From positions 1 to 64,000 of the forward strand of contig JAFEDI010000097.1 in NCBI GenBank assembly GCA_018241725.1: a stretch of 64,000 nucleotides of DNA, written 5' to 3'. The notes under the pieces are model-generated. The model worked only from the letters and a program-made list of their open reading frames with translations. It had not been told where the DNA came from and did not search any database. This DNA is from Pseudomonadota bacterium (lineage in GTDB: Bacteria > Pseudomonadota > Gammaproteobacteria > Burkholderiales > Rhodocyclaceae). Positions 44,445 through 53,805 of this stretch are shown one piece after another. Positions within the stretch are counted from its first letter, which is position 1. Each line of letters opens with the position of its first letter. Both the position numbers and the translations under genes were made by a program.

Positions 44445-45884
44445 GTGAAAAATCGACTGATCGCCGCCCTGTTGTGCGTGGCCATGATGCCGCGCGGCTT
44501 TGCCCAGAATCTGCCGGAGCTCGGCGACAGTTCCGCGAGCGACCTTTCCCCGGTTGCAGAACAGCGCATTGGCGCGCAGATCATGCGTGAGATCCGCTGG
44601 CATGATCCCGCCTATCTGCAGGATGCGGAGATCGAGGACTATCTGAATAATCTTGGCGACCGGCTGGTGGCCGCGGGGGCTGGAGCAGGGCTGCCTTTCG
44701 AGTTCTTCGGCGTCAACGACCCTTCGCTCAACGCTTTCGCGATGCCGGGCGGCAAGATCGGCGTGCATACCGGGCTGATCGTGGCGGCGCAGAGTGAGTC
44801 CGAGCTGGCCGGCGTGCTGTCCCACGAAATCGCCCACGTCACCCAGCACCATATCGCGCGCATGGTCGGCAAGCAGAGCCAGACCGGTATCCTGATGCTG
44901 GCGTCCTTGCTGGTGGCAGTGCTGGCCGCCAAGTCCAATTCGCAGGTCAGCCAGGCGGCGATCATGGCTGGCCAGGCGGCGGGCATCAGCAATCAGCTCG
45001 CCTATTCGCGGGACTTCGAAAGCGAGGCCGACCGGCTTGGCGTGCAGAACCTGGGGGCAGCCGGCTTCGACGTGCGCGGCATGTCGAGCTTCTTCGAACG
45101 CCTGCAGAAGAACAGCCGGCTCTACGAGAACAGCGCTCCGGCCTATCTGCGCACCCACCCGCTGACCTCCGACCGGATCAACGAGATGGAAGGGCGGGTG
45201 ATGCAGATGCCGTATCGCCAGGTGCCGGACTCCCTCGATTTCCAGTTGGTGAGGGCCAAGCTGAAGATCGGCAAGCAGGTGCGCCGCGAGCAGATAGAGG
45301 AGTTGGAACGGGCAGCGCGGAGCGCGTCCTTGTCGGTGCCGGCACAATATGAGTTGACGCGTGCCTATCTGGCTGCCAAGCGGCTGGCCGATGCGGACAA
45401 GGCCATGGCCGAACTGCGCAAGCGTCATGTCGTGTCGCCAATGATCGACGGCCTGGAGGCGGATCTACGCCTTGCTCATGGAGATCCGGCCGGGGCTACG
45501 AAGATCTTTCGTGAGGCGCGTGCGCGTTTCCCCCAGTCTCTGCGTCTGCTTTATGGGGAACTGGGGGCTCTGGCCGATGGCGGGAAAGACGCAGAGGCCC
45601 TCGATCTGGTCAAGGCCGAGGTGCAGACACGGCCGGGAAATGCGGCTTTGTGGGAGTTGCGGGCCCGTGCCGAGTCGGGCTTAGGCAGGCGTCTCGCTCA
45701 GCATCGCTCGCTGGGCGAAGTCTATGCAATCCAGGGCAACTATGCGGCAGCGGCCGAGCAGCTCACGCTGGCGCAAGGCGCAGCCGATGGTGATTTCTTC
45801 GAGCACTCGGCGGTGGACTCCCGTCTGCGCGAGGTGCGGGCCCTGCTGGCGGAACAGATGAAAGAGAAGCGTGAGCAGCGCTGA
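44445..45884 (+). CDS. bepA: M48 metalloprotease with TPR repeats (BepA-like)
   Basis: A 479-residue periplasmic protease and chaperone. After a signal peptide (to about residue 20), the M48 domain has the zinc motif HEIAH at 127-131 and a further acidic ligand near FESEAD (191-195). HPLTSDRI closes the domain. The C-terminal half consists of TPR-like helical repeats. BepA in E. coli assists assembly or degradation of the outer membrane protein LptD. The start is a GTG at 44445. LptF and LptG, parts of the same lipopolysaccharide export route, lie 12 kb away. Confidence 0.93.
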   Translation: MKNRLIAALLCVAMMPRGFAQNLPELGDSSASDLSPVAEQRIGAQIMREIRWHDPAYLQDAEIEDYLNNLGDRLVAAGAGAGLPFEFFGVNDPSLNAFAMPGGKIGVHTGLIVAAQSESELAGVLSHEIAHVTQHHIARMVGKQSQTGILMLASLLVAVLAAKSNSQVSQAAIMAGQAAGISNQLAYSRDFESEADRLGVQNLGAAGFDVRGMSSFFERLQKNSRLYENSAPAYLRTHPLTSDRINEMEGRVMQMPYRQVPDSLDFQLVRAKLKIGKQVRREQIEELERAARSASLSVPAQYELTRAYLAAKRLADADKAMAELRKRHVVSPMIDGLEADLRLAHGDPAGATKIFREARARFPQSLRLLYGELGALADGGKDAEALDLVKAEVQTRPGNAALWELRARAESGLGRRLAQHRSLGEVYAIQGNYAAAAEQLTLAQGAADGDFFEHSAVDSRLREVRALLAEQMKEKREQR

Positions 45885-45895
45885 TCGACGACGTT

Positions 45896-46534
45896 TCAGA
45901 TCATCTGGCCGTAACGGGTGTACAGCGCCCATACCAGGTCGGCAAAGGCGCGCTGGTTGAAGCGCGGTCGTCCGCTGACCGCCAGCACCAGCCGTGTGCG
46001 CCCCACATGCATGGGCCAGAAGCTGAGGCCACTGACGCCTGCAGCATCGACGTTTCCCCAACCGTCGAGAAGATGGGCCCCCAACTGCGCCAGTGGAGTA
46101 GCCTGCCGTTCGGCGACCGACAGGATGTCGGCCCCAACGGCAGCCAGTGCATCACCGATGTCGGCTGCGTAGCCGGTAACCGCCAGGCAGAAGCCCTGGT
46201 GATCGGCAAGCAAGGCCTGGCCGCTATCGCTGAGTACGGCCAGATACTGGGGCAGGGTGGTTCCCAATGCGCCGGTTGGTGCGCTGTGAGGCGATGGCCA
46301 GGCTTCCAGGCTGGCGTCGTCCTGCAGGGACAGGAGGGTTTCCAGCGCTTTCTCCGGTGATGCTTCCCCGCTCCACATGGTGGCCATCTCCAAGTTCAGC
46401 AGCGGACTTTCAGCCTCCTGCAGGATGCTGCGCAGGACTCGCCGCCTGGGACAGCCGTCGTCGGCACGGGCAACGGCCTGCCAGGCACCGTAGGGCGTGA
46501 CGGCGAGATGGGAGCCGGGGACGATTTCAAGCAT
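45896..46534 (-). CDS. Hypothetical protein with helix-turn-helix and roadblock-like halves
   Basis: A 212-residue soluble protein, last gene of a seven-gene cluster. Residues about 30-75 form a compact helical region resembling a winged helix (RRRVLRSILQEAESP...). Residues about 95-210 follow the roadblock/LC7 pattern: LPQYLAVLSDSGQALLA, AADIGDALAAVGADILSVAE, and strands FWPMHVGRTRLVLAV. Both readings are inference. It overlaps the GTPase gene by 8 bases, and roadblock proteins are the standard regulators of such GTPases, which supports the assignment. Confidence 0.6.
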   Translation of the reverse strand: MLEIVPGSHLAVTPYGAWQAVARADDGCPRRRVLRSILQEAESPLLNLEMATMWSGEASPEKALETLLSLQDDASLEAWPSPHSAPTGALGTTLPQYLAVLSDSGQALLADHQGFCLAVTGYAADIGDALAAVGADILSVAERQATPLAQLGAHLLDGWGNVDAAGVSGLSFWPMHVGRTRLVLAVSGRPRFNQRAFADLVWALYTRYGQMI

Positions 46535-47087
46535 CGCTCAGTCCAGGATTGAGAGTGAAGAGAAGTGCCTTCACCAGCATTGCCACGTCATCGCGGCTAC
46601 GGGCGTCGACGCGGAAGACGGCGGGTGTGGGGGTATGCCCGAGTTCGGCCAGACGAGCCCGGTACGCATCCAGACCTGGAGCCGGTGCGCGGTCCATATG
46701 GGTGACACCGATGGTGACGGCAGTGCCGGCGATGAAGTTCGAGAAGGCGCCCAGGTAGTTCTCCAGGTCGGTCAGAGGTTCAGGCTGGGCGTTGTTGATC
46801 AGCAGGATCAGGCCAATCCCGCCGTTGCTGAGAATCTCCCACATGAAGCTGAAGCGTTCCTGGCCCGGAGTGCCGTAGAGCATGACCTTCTCTCCGCCGG
46901 GCAGGTTGAGTACGCCGTAGTCCATGGCGACGGTGGTGGTTTTCTTCATGCCGGCGATCTCGTCGGTGGCCAGCGCTTCGGTGCTGACCGGCAGGATGTC
47001 GCTCAAGGCATTGATGGCAGTGCTTTTGCCGGCACCCACTGTGCCGGAGAAGATGATCTTATTGTGACGGACGCGTTCAGACAGCAT
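46527..47087 (-). CDS. MglA/CvnD-like small GTPase (COG2229 type)
   Basis: A 186-residue Ras-like GTPase. The P-loop GTVGAGKS is at 15-22. The switch region has KKTTTVAMDYG at 48-58, the G3 motif reads YGTPGQERF (71-79) instead of the usual DxxG, and the G4 motif is THMD (129-132). TTVAMD(F/Y)G plus GTPGQ(D/E)RF is the hallmark of the COG2229 group that includes the conservon protein CvnD. It lies between a pseudo-receiver gene (11-base overlap) and a roadblock-like gene (8-base overlap). A role in signalling or cell polarity is likely by analogy. Confidence 0.9.
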   Translation of the reverse strand: MLSERVRHNKIIFSGTVGAGKSTAINALSDILPVSTEALATDEIAGMKKTTTVAMDYGVLNLPGGEKVMLYGTPGQERFSFMWEILSNGGIGLILLINNAQPEPLTDLENYLGAFSNFIAGTAVTIGVTHMDRAPAPGLDAYRARLAELGHTPTPAVFRVDARSRDDVAMLVKALLFTLNPGLSDA

Positions 47088-48210
47088 TGAGAAGTTTCCT
47101 CAGAATGCGGGAAAGGATGGAGGGACGTTGGGGTGGAATGAGGGGCGCGACATCGTTGGCCGGTTGTGCAGGGGGCGAGATCGCCGCAAGGGGCTCGGGC
47201 TGGAACAGTCCGGCAAAGTGAGCGGATGTATACGCCGAGAATACGTAGCGTTGCGGAATCTCGAGCCGTCTCGCGATCTCCACCGGGCTGGCCCACTCGC
47301 GGGTCCATAGCGCAACGATCCTCAGCGCATGCGGTGCGGCCCAGGTCCGCGTGAAGTTGGGCCAGGCACGCAGGCGAACGGGACGATAGGGATCGACCCC
47401 GGCCGGGAGGCGGCCGCGGGCCGCCCATGCTGCAATGTTCCACAGGAAGTCTTCGGCAGTGTGGAGCGTGTCCGTGCTGCCTGGACCGCTGAAGGTCAGG
47501 GCATTGACAACGCGCGCTGTGGCATCCGGCAACTGGGCCATGGAGAAAGGACGCAATTGCGTGTCACGGAAGCTGGTTACGCAGACGGGCTGAGGCAAGG
47601 GGGGGACGCCGATCAGGCGGGGTAGGCCCGACACGACGTGGGGGCGGCCGGTCTTGATCGCTTCATCCAGGGCCTGGGCCAGATGCCCGATCAGGTATTG
47701 GGTGGGTTCGAAAAACAGCTTGGCGGGCAGAGGGGCGCCGGGCGAGGGCGGTATATCGTCGAGTGAGCCGCACAGATCCGGTTCCTCGTCACTGACCCAT
47801 GGGCGGGGCTCGCTGCTCTCCTGGATCGCCATGTTGGTCAGGGCGACCGGCTGCAGAGGGCGTCCGAGGAGGGCGGCCCGGTTCAGTACGCCGGGCAGTG
47901 CATCCAGATTGAGAGGCTTGCTGACCGTGAGATGGTGCGGAAAGCGGGTTTGCAGGCTCTCGGGTCGGAACGCATAGCCGACAACACCGATCCCGGGGTG
48001 GCGGGCCAATTGGTTCAGGGCTTCGTCGACACCGGGGCGGTCATGATCCACGAGGACAACGTCGGCTTCATCAAGGGACTGTGCCAGGCGGATGCTCTGC
48101 TTCCAGTGCCGTTCGATGGAGAGTCCGATCAAGCGGTTATCCATGCTTCCGATGTGCAGCAGGAAGACGGCGGTCGGGGCCGGGGCGAGGACGGGTGAAG
48201 GGCGGCTCAT
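47077..48210 (-). CDS. Pseudo-receiver protein with C-terminal winged helix
   Basis: A 377-residue soluble protein I do not recognise by name. The N-terminal 120 residues resemble a receiver domain: VFLLHIG, a DVVLVDHDRPG segment where the phosphoacceptor Asp would be, GVVGYAF and a VSKPL lysine. The middle region is Pro-rich and variable. Near the end, LWTREWASPVEIARRLEIPQ looks like a helix-turn-helix, followed by a Pro-rich linker and a basic C-terminus. The receiver and helix-turn-helix calls are inference from pattern. Its end overlaps the GTPase start by 11 bases. Confidence 0.7.
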   Translation of the reverse strand: MSRPSPVLAPAPTAVFLLHIGSMDNRLIGLSIERHWKQSIRLAQSLDEADVVLVDHDRPGVDEALNQLARHPGIGVVGYAFRPESLQTRFPHHLTVSKPLNLDALPGVLNRAALLGRPLQPVALTNMAIQESSEPRPWVSDEEPDLCGSLDDIPPSPGAPLPAKLFFEPTQYLIGHLAQALDEAIKTGRPHVVSGLPRLIGVPPLPQPVCVTSFRDTQLRPFSMAQLPDATARVVNALTFSGPGSTDTLHTAEDFLWNIAAWAARGRLPAGVDPYRPVRLRAWPNFTRTWAAPHALRIVALWTREWASPVEIARRLEIPQRYVFSAYTSAHFAGLFQPEPLAAISPPAQPANDVAPLIPPQRPSILSRILRKLLNAV

Positions 48211-48245
48211 GGTGTTGAGGCGGGGCAGGTATCCACAGAAAGGAC

Positions 48246-48737
48246 TCAGGGGGTACGGGACATGCTGGCAGGTGAGGCGTGGATCGGTGCAGACCGGAGG
48301 AAGGCACGGTTTCCTTCCACCGGTCTGGCGAGCACAACGCCGCGCAGGGCGAGCTGGGGATCGTGGCGATCAACGCCGCGGTGCAGGCGGGCGTGCAGAT
48401 AGATATCCAGATTGTGCTGCTCCAGCGCCCCGTGATGCTGGCGGAGCATGCGAGTCCGCAGATCGAGTCCGCATGCTCCGAGGGCGATCCACAGGTCTAC
48501 GACCGCTGCTGCGGTCTGGGCAGGATTGCCGAGTGCGTGCCAGACTGAGATCCGTTGCATGTGGGCATGGAGGTTTCCCGGGTGACGTCCGATCTCACCG
48601 GCCAGCAGCGTGGCGGTTGCCGGTGAGCGCCAGACCGCCGCGATGTCCAGCGTTCGGACCGGGAGGCCGAAATCCGCCGGTGGGGCAGGTTCCTGCAGCC
48701 GCTCAGGGGCGTCGGGGATCGTGATGAAGATGTTCAC
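48246..48737 (-). CDS. Hypothetical protein in the GTPase cluster
   Basis: A 163-residue soluble protein of unknown family. The best reason to accept it is the GTGA overlap of its GTG start with the stop of the preceding binding-protein gene. The central part (TATLLAGEIGRHPGNLHAHM..., QTAAAVVDLWIALGA) is helical. The last 60 residues are His/Arg rich and may be disordered. 35 bases separate it from the pseudo-receiver gene. Confidence 0.6.
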   Translation of the reverse strand: MNIFITIPDAPERLQEPAPPADFGLPVRTLDIAAVWRSPATATLLAGEIGRHPGNLHAHMQRISVWHALGNPAQTAAAVVDLWIALGACGLDLRTRMLRQHHGALEQHNLDIYLHARLHRGVDRHDPQLALRGVVLARPVEGNRAFLRSAPIHASPASMSRTP

Positions 48738-49480
48738 TGGGTCAGAGTGGAAATGATGTCGATCATGAACTCCACGTCTTCCTGCTGGATGGGTTGCCAG
48801 CGGGTGGCGCCGAGTGCCGACAGCAGATCCTGCCCCTTTTCCGTTTCGTGCATGGACAGCAGGATGCGTACGAAATCGTCGGCCCGGGAATGTAGGTCGC
48901 GGCCGATCAGGAAGACATGATGGATGACCTGAATGTCACTGGTGACCAGGACCTTGAGCTCCCGCCGGACGATGGAGGACAGGCCCCGATAGGCGCCCAC
49001 CGGCATGAAGCCCACATCGACCTGGCCGCGCAGGACGTCCTTGGCGACCTGGATGTAAGTGCCGCGTTGTTGTTCGACGGTGTTGTCCGCATTCAGATTG
49101 GCGGGTTCGAGCAGGATCCGGCCGATTGTATTGACGCACGGATCATTGGCGCAGGCGATACGGGTTCCGGGTTGAAGATCGCCGATGGCCTGAGCAGGGT
49201 GGCCGAGTGCCGTGACGACAACCATTTCGTCGGGAGCGCCATCCGGCTGCGCGATGGCGCGAAAGCCCTTCTCCCTGACCAGAAGGGAGGCGTCGAAGGG
49301 GTTGGCATGAATCAGGTCCACCTGTCCCGCTGCGATCGCAGCCCGTTGCGCGTCGAAACCGTCGTGGAGTTCCAGGTGGATGGGGATCGACAGGGAACGC
49401 TGCAACCAGGTGTTGAAGATGTACCAGTCGGAAATGCGCTCGGCTGGAAAGCTGGGGCTGACGGTGAAGTTGAAGCTCAT
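48734..49480 (-). CDS. Cytosolic PhnD-like binding-protein domain
   Basis: A 248-residue protein with the fold of PhnD-type phosphonate-binding proteins: the early FPAERISDWYIFNTWLQR, then HDGFDAQRAAIAAGQVDLIHANPFDASLLV, and AKDVLRGQVDVGFMPVGAYR. It has no signal peptide, so it should be cytosolic and act as a ligand sensor, not a transporter part. There is no phn permease nearby. The chosen ATG overlaps the stop of the PAS gene (ATGA); an in-frame GTG 4 codons upstream is possible. Confidence 0.82.
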   Translation of the reverse strand: MSFNFTVSPSFPAERISDWYIFNTWLQRSLSIPIHLELHDGFDAQRAAIAAGQVDLIHANPFDASLLVREKGFRAIAQPDGAPDEMVVVTALGHPAQAIGDLQPGTRIACANDPCVNTIGRILLEPANLNADNTVEQQRGTYIQVAKDVLRGQVDVGFMPVGAYRGLSSIVRRELKVLVTSDIQVIHHVFLIGRDLHSRADDFVRILLSMHETEKGQDLLSALGATRWQPIQQEDVEFMIDIISTLTQ

Positions 49481-49956
49481 GACCGGATCCACTCCCTGTA
49501 AGTCGCTTCTGCCTGGGCCACTTTCTCACGGGAGGGTTCCCGCCGGACCGAGGTATACCCGACGATGCGTTCGTCCCGAACGTTGGGGACCACTGTGGCG
49601 AACACCCAGTAGTGGCCCCCATCCTTGCGGAGGTTCTTCACGTAACCGTGCCATTGGCGCCCGGCCTGGACTGTTTCCCACAGATCGCGGAAGGCGGCGG
49701 CAGGCATGTCTGGATGACGCAGCAGGCAGTGGGGCTGGCCGATCAACTCGCTGCGCTCGTAACCCGACATGTCCACGAAGGACTGGTTGCATTGGGTGAT
49801 GATGCCGCGTGTGTCGGTACGTGAAACGATCAGCCGGCCCTGCGGGTAAGGCGTTTCGACATGAGTCACGAAAACCCGGCGGCTGCTGCCGTCGGCATAG
49901 TCCAGGCGATGCTCGATGGCGCCGCCTGCGTTGGAGAGAGGAGGCATGTCGAGCAT
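49477..49956 (-). CDS. PAS domain protein (Aer-like)
   Basis: A 159-residue single PAS domain protein. The domain runs about 40-145 and has SRTDTRGIITQCNQSFVDMSGY, then LIGQPHCLLRHPDMP and WHGYVKNLRKDGGHYWVFATV, which is close to the FAD-binding PAS of the aerotaxis receptor Aer. No output domain is fused, so it must signal through a partner. AAGGAG precedes the chosen ATG. It lies between the roadblock gene (13 bases) and the PhnD-like gene (4-base overlap). Confidence 0.9.
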   Translation of the reverse strand: MLDMPPLSNAGGAIEHRLDYADGSSRRVFVTHVETPYPQGRLIVSRTDTRGIITQCNQSFVDMSGYERSELIGQPHCLLRHPDMPAAAFRDLWETVQAGRQWHGYVKNLRKDGGHYWVFATVVPNVRDERIVGYTSVRREPSREKVAQAEATYREWIRS

Positions 49957-49969
49957 CGTGAACTCCTTG

Positions 49970-50341
49970 TCAGCCGAGAATGCCGCCGATCGCGTCAGCC
50001 GCGCGGCGTACGTCGAGAAATACCAAGCCCAGCTTGGCCGTAGGCTTGGCCATGACGGTGAGTACTGCATCGGTGCCTGCCTGAACCATCAGCACGTAGC
50101 CCTTGGCGCCCTTGATCAGAACCTGTTCGAGGTTGCCGCGGGCCAGTTCCCGGGCGGTGCGGTCCCCCAGGGACAGCATGGCGGCGCTCATCGCGCCGAC
50201 CCGGTCTTCGTCCACGGTATTGGGCAGCAGGGCCGCCATCATCAGCCCGTCGGAGGAAATGATGGCCGAGGCCTCTATATCCGCTGAGCTTCCGTTCAGG
50301 TCGTTGAGTACGGTTTGAAGCATGTCGGATCGCATTTGCAT
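49970..50341 (-). CDS. Roadblock/LC7 domain protein
   Basis: A 123-residue protein made of one roadblock/LC7 domain: MLQTVLNDLNGSSADIEASAIIS opens it, followed by DGLMMAALLPNTVDEDRVGAMSAAML and GYVLMVQAGTDAVLTVMA. Roadblock proteins of the MglB/CvnB type bind and regulate Ras-like GTPases. It is the first gene of the cluster whose GTPase is four genes downstream. I prefer the ATG at 50341; a further ATG at 50413 would add 24 residues without a ribosome binding site. Confidence 0.88.
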   Translation of the reverse strand: MQMRSDMLQTVLNDLNGSSADIEASAIISSDGLMMAALLPNTVDEDRVGAMSAAMLSLGDRTARELARGNLEQVLIKGAKGYVLMVQAGTDAVLTVMAKPTAKLGLVFLDVRRAADAIGGILG

Positions 50342-50567
50342 CACTTTCAAGGTCGATTTTCTGTAGAGATCTGCCTGAGCCGGTGAGGCGGAAAGCAGGT
50401 CCGGGAATCCCATTCGTTTAGGTGTTTTGAATTGTTTCTGAATGTCATTATTCCATATGTTTTGAGGGTGTATAAGGGTGTCGTCGGGGGATTGTCGATG
50501 TCCGGCTCGATAATGGGGCCTCGCGTTAGAATCGCGGTTTGATTGCCTCAGCGCGAGATGGAGCTAG
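50342..50567. promoter_or_regulatory. Divergent region, roadblock cluster and tusA
   Basis: A 226-base gap less GC-rich than its surroundings around 50420-50470. It must carry the promoter of the GTPase cluster (minus) and of tusA (plus). TTATAC on the minus strand near 50470-50475 and TAGAAT on the plus strand (50527-50532) are possible -10 elements, without clear -35 partners. Confidence 0.3.
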
Positions 50568-50801
50568 ATGATGGATTTCGACAAGGAAGTGGACGCCCGG
50601 GGGCTCAATTGCCCGTTGCCGATCCTGCGGGCCAAGAAGGGCTTGGCCGAACTGCAGGCCGGGCAGGTGATGCGCGTGCTGGCGACGGATCCGGGGTCGG
50701 TGAAGGACTTCGCGGCCTTTGCCCGTCAGACGGGCAATGATCTGATCGGGCAGCAGGAGTTGCCGGACGGCGCCTACGAGTTCTTCCTGCGGCGCAAGTA
50801 A
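50568..50801 (+). CDS. tusA: Sulfur carrier protein TusA family
   Basis: A 77-residue SirA/TusA-like protein with the conserved CPLPILRAKK motif carrying the persulfide cysteine. TusA passes sulfur to tRNA thiolation and molybdenum cofactor synthesis, and relatives act in sulfur oxidation. The start may be the first or second of two adjacent ATGs. It is a single gene ending in a strong terminator. Confidence 0.93.
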   Translation: MMDFDKEVDARGLNCPLPILRAKKGLAELQAGQVMRVLATDPGSVKDFAAFARQTGNDLIGQQELPDGAYEFFLRRK

Positions 50802-50813
50802 AGACAGATGGGC

Positions 50814-50849
50814 AAAAAAAAGCCACGCATCATGCGTGGCTTTTTTTTT
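50814..50849. terminator. Bidirectional intrinsic terminator, tusA and valS
   Basis: A7-8 run, 7-bp stem GCCACGC/GCGTGGC with a 5-base loop, and a T9 run. It fits termination on both strands between the convergent tusA and valS. Confidence 0.9.
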
Positions 50850-50878
50850 GAGCGTGGCGCCCTCAGGGCGCCACGGCG

Positions 50879-53725
50879 TCAGAGCCCGGACAGCTTCGCC
50901 AGCTGGGGCTTGAGCTTGTCGACGGTGGCCGAGAAGTTGGCCAGGCGTTCTTTCTCCTGGGCGACCACCGCTGCCGGGGCGCGGGCCACGAAGCTCTCGT
51001 TGGAAAGCTTGGCGTTGGCCTTGACGATTTCCCCTTCGAGGCGGGCGATCTCCTTCGAGATGCGCTCGCGCTCGGCGGCAATGTCGATTTCCACCTTCAA
51101 CATCAGGCGCTGCTCGCCGACGATGGCGACGGGCGCGAGCTCCTCGCTGCCGATCTCGTCCACCACCTGGACTTCGGACAGCTTGGCCAGGCCCGCGATG
51201 TAGGGCGCGAACTTGCTCAGGCGTTCGGCATTGCCGGTTGCCACCAACGGCATGCGCTGGGCCGGCGAAATGTTCATCTCGCCACGCAGGTTGCGGCAGG
51301 CGTAGATCAGGCCTTTGAGCTCGGCGACATCGGCTTCGCTCTTCTCGTCGAGCTTGCCCAGGTCGGCTTCCGGATAGCGGGCCAGGCACAGGCTGTCCAC
51401 ATCCTTGCGGCCGGCCAGCGGGGCGACGGTCTGCCACAATTCTTCGGTGACGAAGGGGATCAGCGGGTGGGCCAGGCGCAGCACGGTCTCCAGCACGCGG
51501 ATCAGCGTGCGGCGGGTGCCGCGCTGGGTGGCCTCGTCGCCGGTCTGGATTTGCACCTTGGCGAGTTCCAGGTACCAGTCGCAGTACTCGTCCCAGATAA
51601 ATTCGTAGACGGATTTGGAAACCTGGTCGAAGCGGTATTCGCCAAAGTGGTTGGCGATTTCCTGCTCCAGGCGCTGCAGGCGGCTGACGATCCAGCGGTC
51701 CACGAAGGAGAAGGCCAGCGGGGCGCTGCCGCCGCAGCTGGGGCCGTCCTGCGTGTGCTCGAGGCCCAGGTCGTGGCCCTGGACGTTCATCAGCACGAAG
51801 CGGGTGGCGTTCCACAGCTTGTTGCAGAAGTTGCGGTAACCTTCGCAACGGCTCATGTCGAACTTGATGTCGCGGCCGGGGCTGGCGAGGCTGGCGAAGG
51901 TGAAGCGCAGCGCGTCGGTGCCGAAGGCCGGGATGCCCTCCGGGAACTCCTTGCGGGTCTTCTTCTCGATGCTGGCGGCCTGCTTGGGGTTCATCAGGCC
52001 GGTGGTGCGCTTGGCGACCAGCGCATCGATGCCGATGCCGTCGATCAGGTCGATCGGGTCGAGCACGTTGCCCTTCGACTTGGACATCTTCTGGCCTTCG
52101 CCGTCGCGGATCAGGCCGTGCACATACACGTGCTTGAACGGGATCTTGCCGGTGATGTGCTTGGTCATCATGACCATGCGGGCGACCCAGAAGAAGATGA
52201 TGTCGAAGCCGGTGACCAGCACCGTGGACGGCAGGTAGAGGTCCAGCGCGTCGTTGGACTTGGCGGGCCACTCCGGCGTCCAGTCGAGGGTCGAGAAGGG
52301 CCACAGGGCGGACGAGTACCAGGTGTCGAGCACGTCCGGGTCGCGGGTCAGCGGGCCGGGATAGCCAGCCTTGTCGGCCAGAGCGCGGGCTTCTTCCTCG
52401 TTATGAGCGACGAAGCACTCGCCGTCGATGCCGTACCAGGCCGGAATCTGGTGGCCCCACCACAGCTGGCGGGAGATGCACCAGTCCTGAATGTTGTTGA
52501 GCCACTGGTTGTAGGTGTTGACCCAGTTGCCGGGGACGAACTCGATTTCACCTGAGCTGACGACTTCCAGCGCCTTCTCGGTGATCGACTTGCCGTCCTC
52601 GCCCGGCTTGGACATGGCGACGAACCACTGGTCCGTGAGCATCGGCTCGATGACCACGCCGGTACGGTCGCCACGGGGAACCTGCAGCTTGTGGGGCTTG
52701 GTGTCCACCAGCACACCGGCGGCTTCCAGGTCGGCGACGATGGCCTTGCGGGCATCGAAGCGGTCGAGGCCCTGGTACTTTGCCGGGGCGTGTTCGTTGA
52801 TCTTGGCGTCCAGCGTGAGGATGCTGATCTGGGCGAGCTTGTGGCGCTGGCCGACGGCGTAGTCGTTGAAGTCGTGGGCCGGGGTAACCTTGACCACGCC
52901 AGTGCCGAACTCACGGTCCACGTAGTCGTCGGCGATGATCGGGATGTCGCGGTCGCACAGCGGCAGGCGGACGGTCTTGCCGATCAGGTGGGCGTAGCGC
53001 TCGTCTTCCGGATGGACCATCACGGCCACGTCACCGAGCATGGTCTCGGGGCGGGTAGTGGCAACGGTCAGGCCGCTCAGTTCGCCGATCTGGCCTTCGC
53101 TGAACGGGTAGTGGATGTGCCACATGAAGCCGTCTTCTTCTTCCTGGACTACTTCCAGGTCGGAGACGGCGGTGTGCAGCTTGGGATCCCAGTTGACCAG
53201 ACGCTTGCCGCGGTAGATCAGGCCTTCGTTGTAGAGGCGCACGAAGGTTTCGGTGACGACCTTGTTGAGGCCGGCGTCCATCGTGAAGCGCTCGCGGCTC
53301 CAGTCCGGGCTGGTGCCCAGGCGGCGCATCTGCTTGGTGATGGTGCCGCCGGAGTATTCCTTCCACTCCCAAACCTTTTCGAGGAACTTCTCGCGGCCGA
53401 GGTCGTGGCGGGAGACGCCCTGGGCGTCCAGCTGGCGTTCGACGACGATCTGCGTGGCGATGCCAGCGTGGTCGGTGCCCGGCTGCCACAGCGTGTTCCA
53501 GCCGCGCATGCGGTGGTAGCGCGTCAGCGCGTCCATGATGGTCTGGTTGAAGCCGTGACCCATGTGCAGGGTACCGGTGACGTTGGGCGGCGGCAGCAGG
53601 ATGCAGAAGGATTGTTCGGCAGGCTTGCTGCGATCGAGGCCGGCGGCGAAGTAGCCGCTGGCTTCCCAGTGTTCATACCAGCGGCGTTCAATTTCCGCCG
53701 GCTCGAAACTCTTGGCCAGTTCCAT
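50879..53725 (-). CDS. valS: Valyl-tRNA synthetase
   Basis: A 948-residue class I aminoacyl-tRNA synthetase. The HIGH motif appears as HMGHG at 54-58 after PPPNVTGTL. The KMSKS loop is intact ([14 protein letters not shown]). The editing domain has [13 protein letters not shown]. The C-terminal coiled coil ([23 protein letters not shown]) is present. The start at 53725 fits the conserved N-terminus; the frame is open for 80 codons further upstream but that region is not protein-like. It is last in pepA-holC-hypothetical-valS. Confidence 0.98.
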   Translation of the reverse strand: MELAKSFEPAEIERRWYEHWEASGYFAAGLDRSKPAEQSFCILLPPPNVTGTLHMGHGFNQTIMDALTRYHRMRGWNTLWQPGTDHAGIATQIVVERQLDAQGVSRHDLGREKFLEKVWEWKEYSGGTITKQMRRLGTSPDWSRERFTMDAGLNKVVTETFVRLYNEGLIYRGKRLVNWDPKLHTAVSDLEVVQEEEDGFMWHIHYPFSEGQIGELSGLTVATTRPETMLGDVAVMVHPEDERYAHLIGKTVRLPLCDRDIPIIADDYVDREFGTGVVKVTPAHDFNDYAVGQRHKLAQISILTLDAKINEHAPAKYQGLDRFDARKAIVADLEAAGVLVDTKPHKLQVPRGDRTGVVIEPMLTDQWFVAMSKPGEDGKSITEKALEVVSSGEIEFVPGNWVNTYNQWLNNIQDWCISRQLWWGHQIPAWYGIDGECFVAHNEEEARALADKAGYPGPLTRDPDVLDTWYSSALWPFSTLDWTPEWPAKSNDALDLYLPSTVLVTGFDIIFFWVARMVMMTKHITGKIPFKHVYVHGLIRDGEGQKMSKSKGNVLDPIDLIDGIGIDALVAKRTTGLMNPKQAASIEKKTRKEFPEGIPAFGTDALRFTFASLASPGRDIKFDMSRCEGYRNFCNKLWNATRFVLMNVQGHDLGLEHTQDGPSCGGSAPLAFSFVDRWIVSRLQRLEQEIANHFGEYRFDQVSKSVYEFIWDEYCDWYLELAKVQIQTGDEATQRGTRRTLIRVLETVLRLAHPLIPFVTEELWQTVAPLAGRKDVDSLCLARYPEADLGKLDEKSEADVAELKGLIYACRNLRGEMNISPAQRMPLVATGNAERLSKFAPYIAGLAKLSEVQVVDEIGSEELAPVAIVGEQRLMLKVEIDIAAERERISKEIARLEGEIVKANAKLSNESFVARAPAAVVAQEKERLANFSATVDKLKPQLAKLSGL

Positions 53726-53805
53726 GGGGTCTGTCTTTAAGGCAAAACGCGGATTATAGCGGATGCGCCGGGCTCGACTGCCGGCGACCATCGATGGGGG
53801 ACGGA

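Noticed and set aside
50526-52304. A 592-codon minus-strand frame inside valS and across tusA
   Set aside because: It runs in a different frame through valS and through the T9/A8 terminator; translation is Arg/Pro-rich noise.
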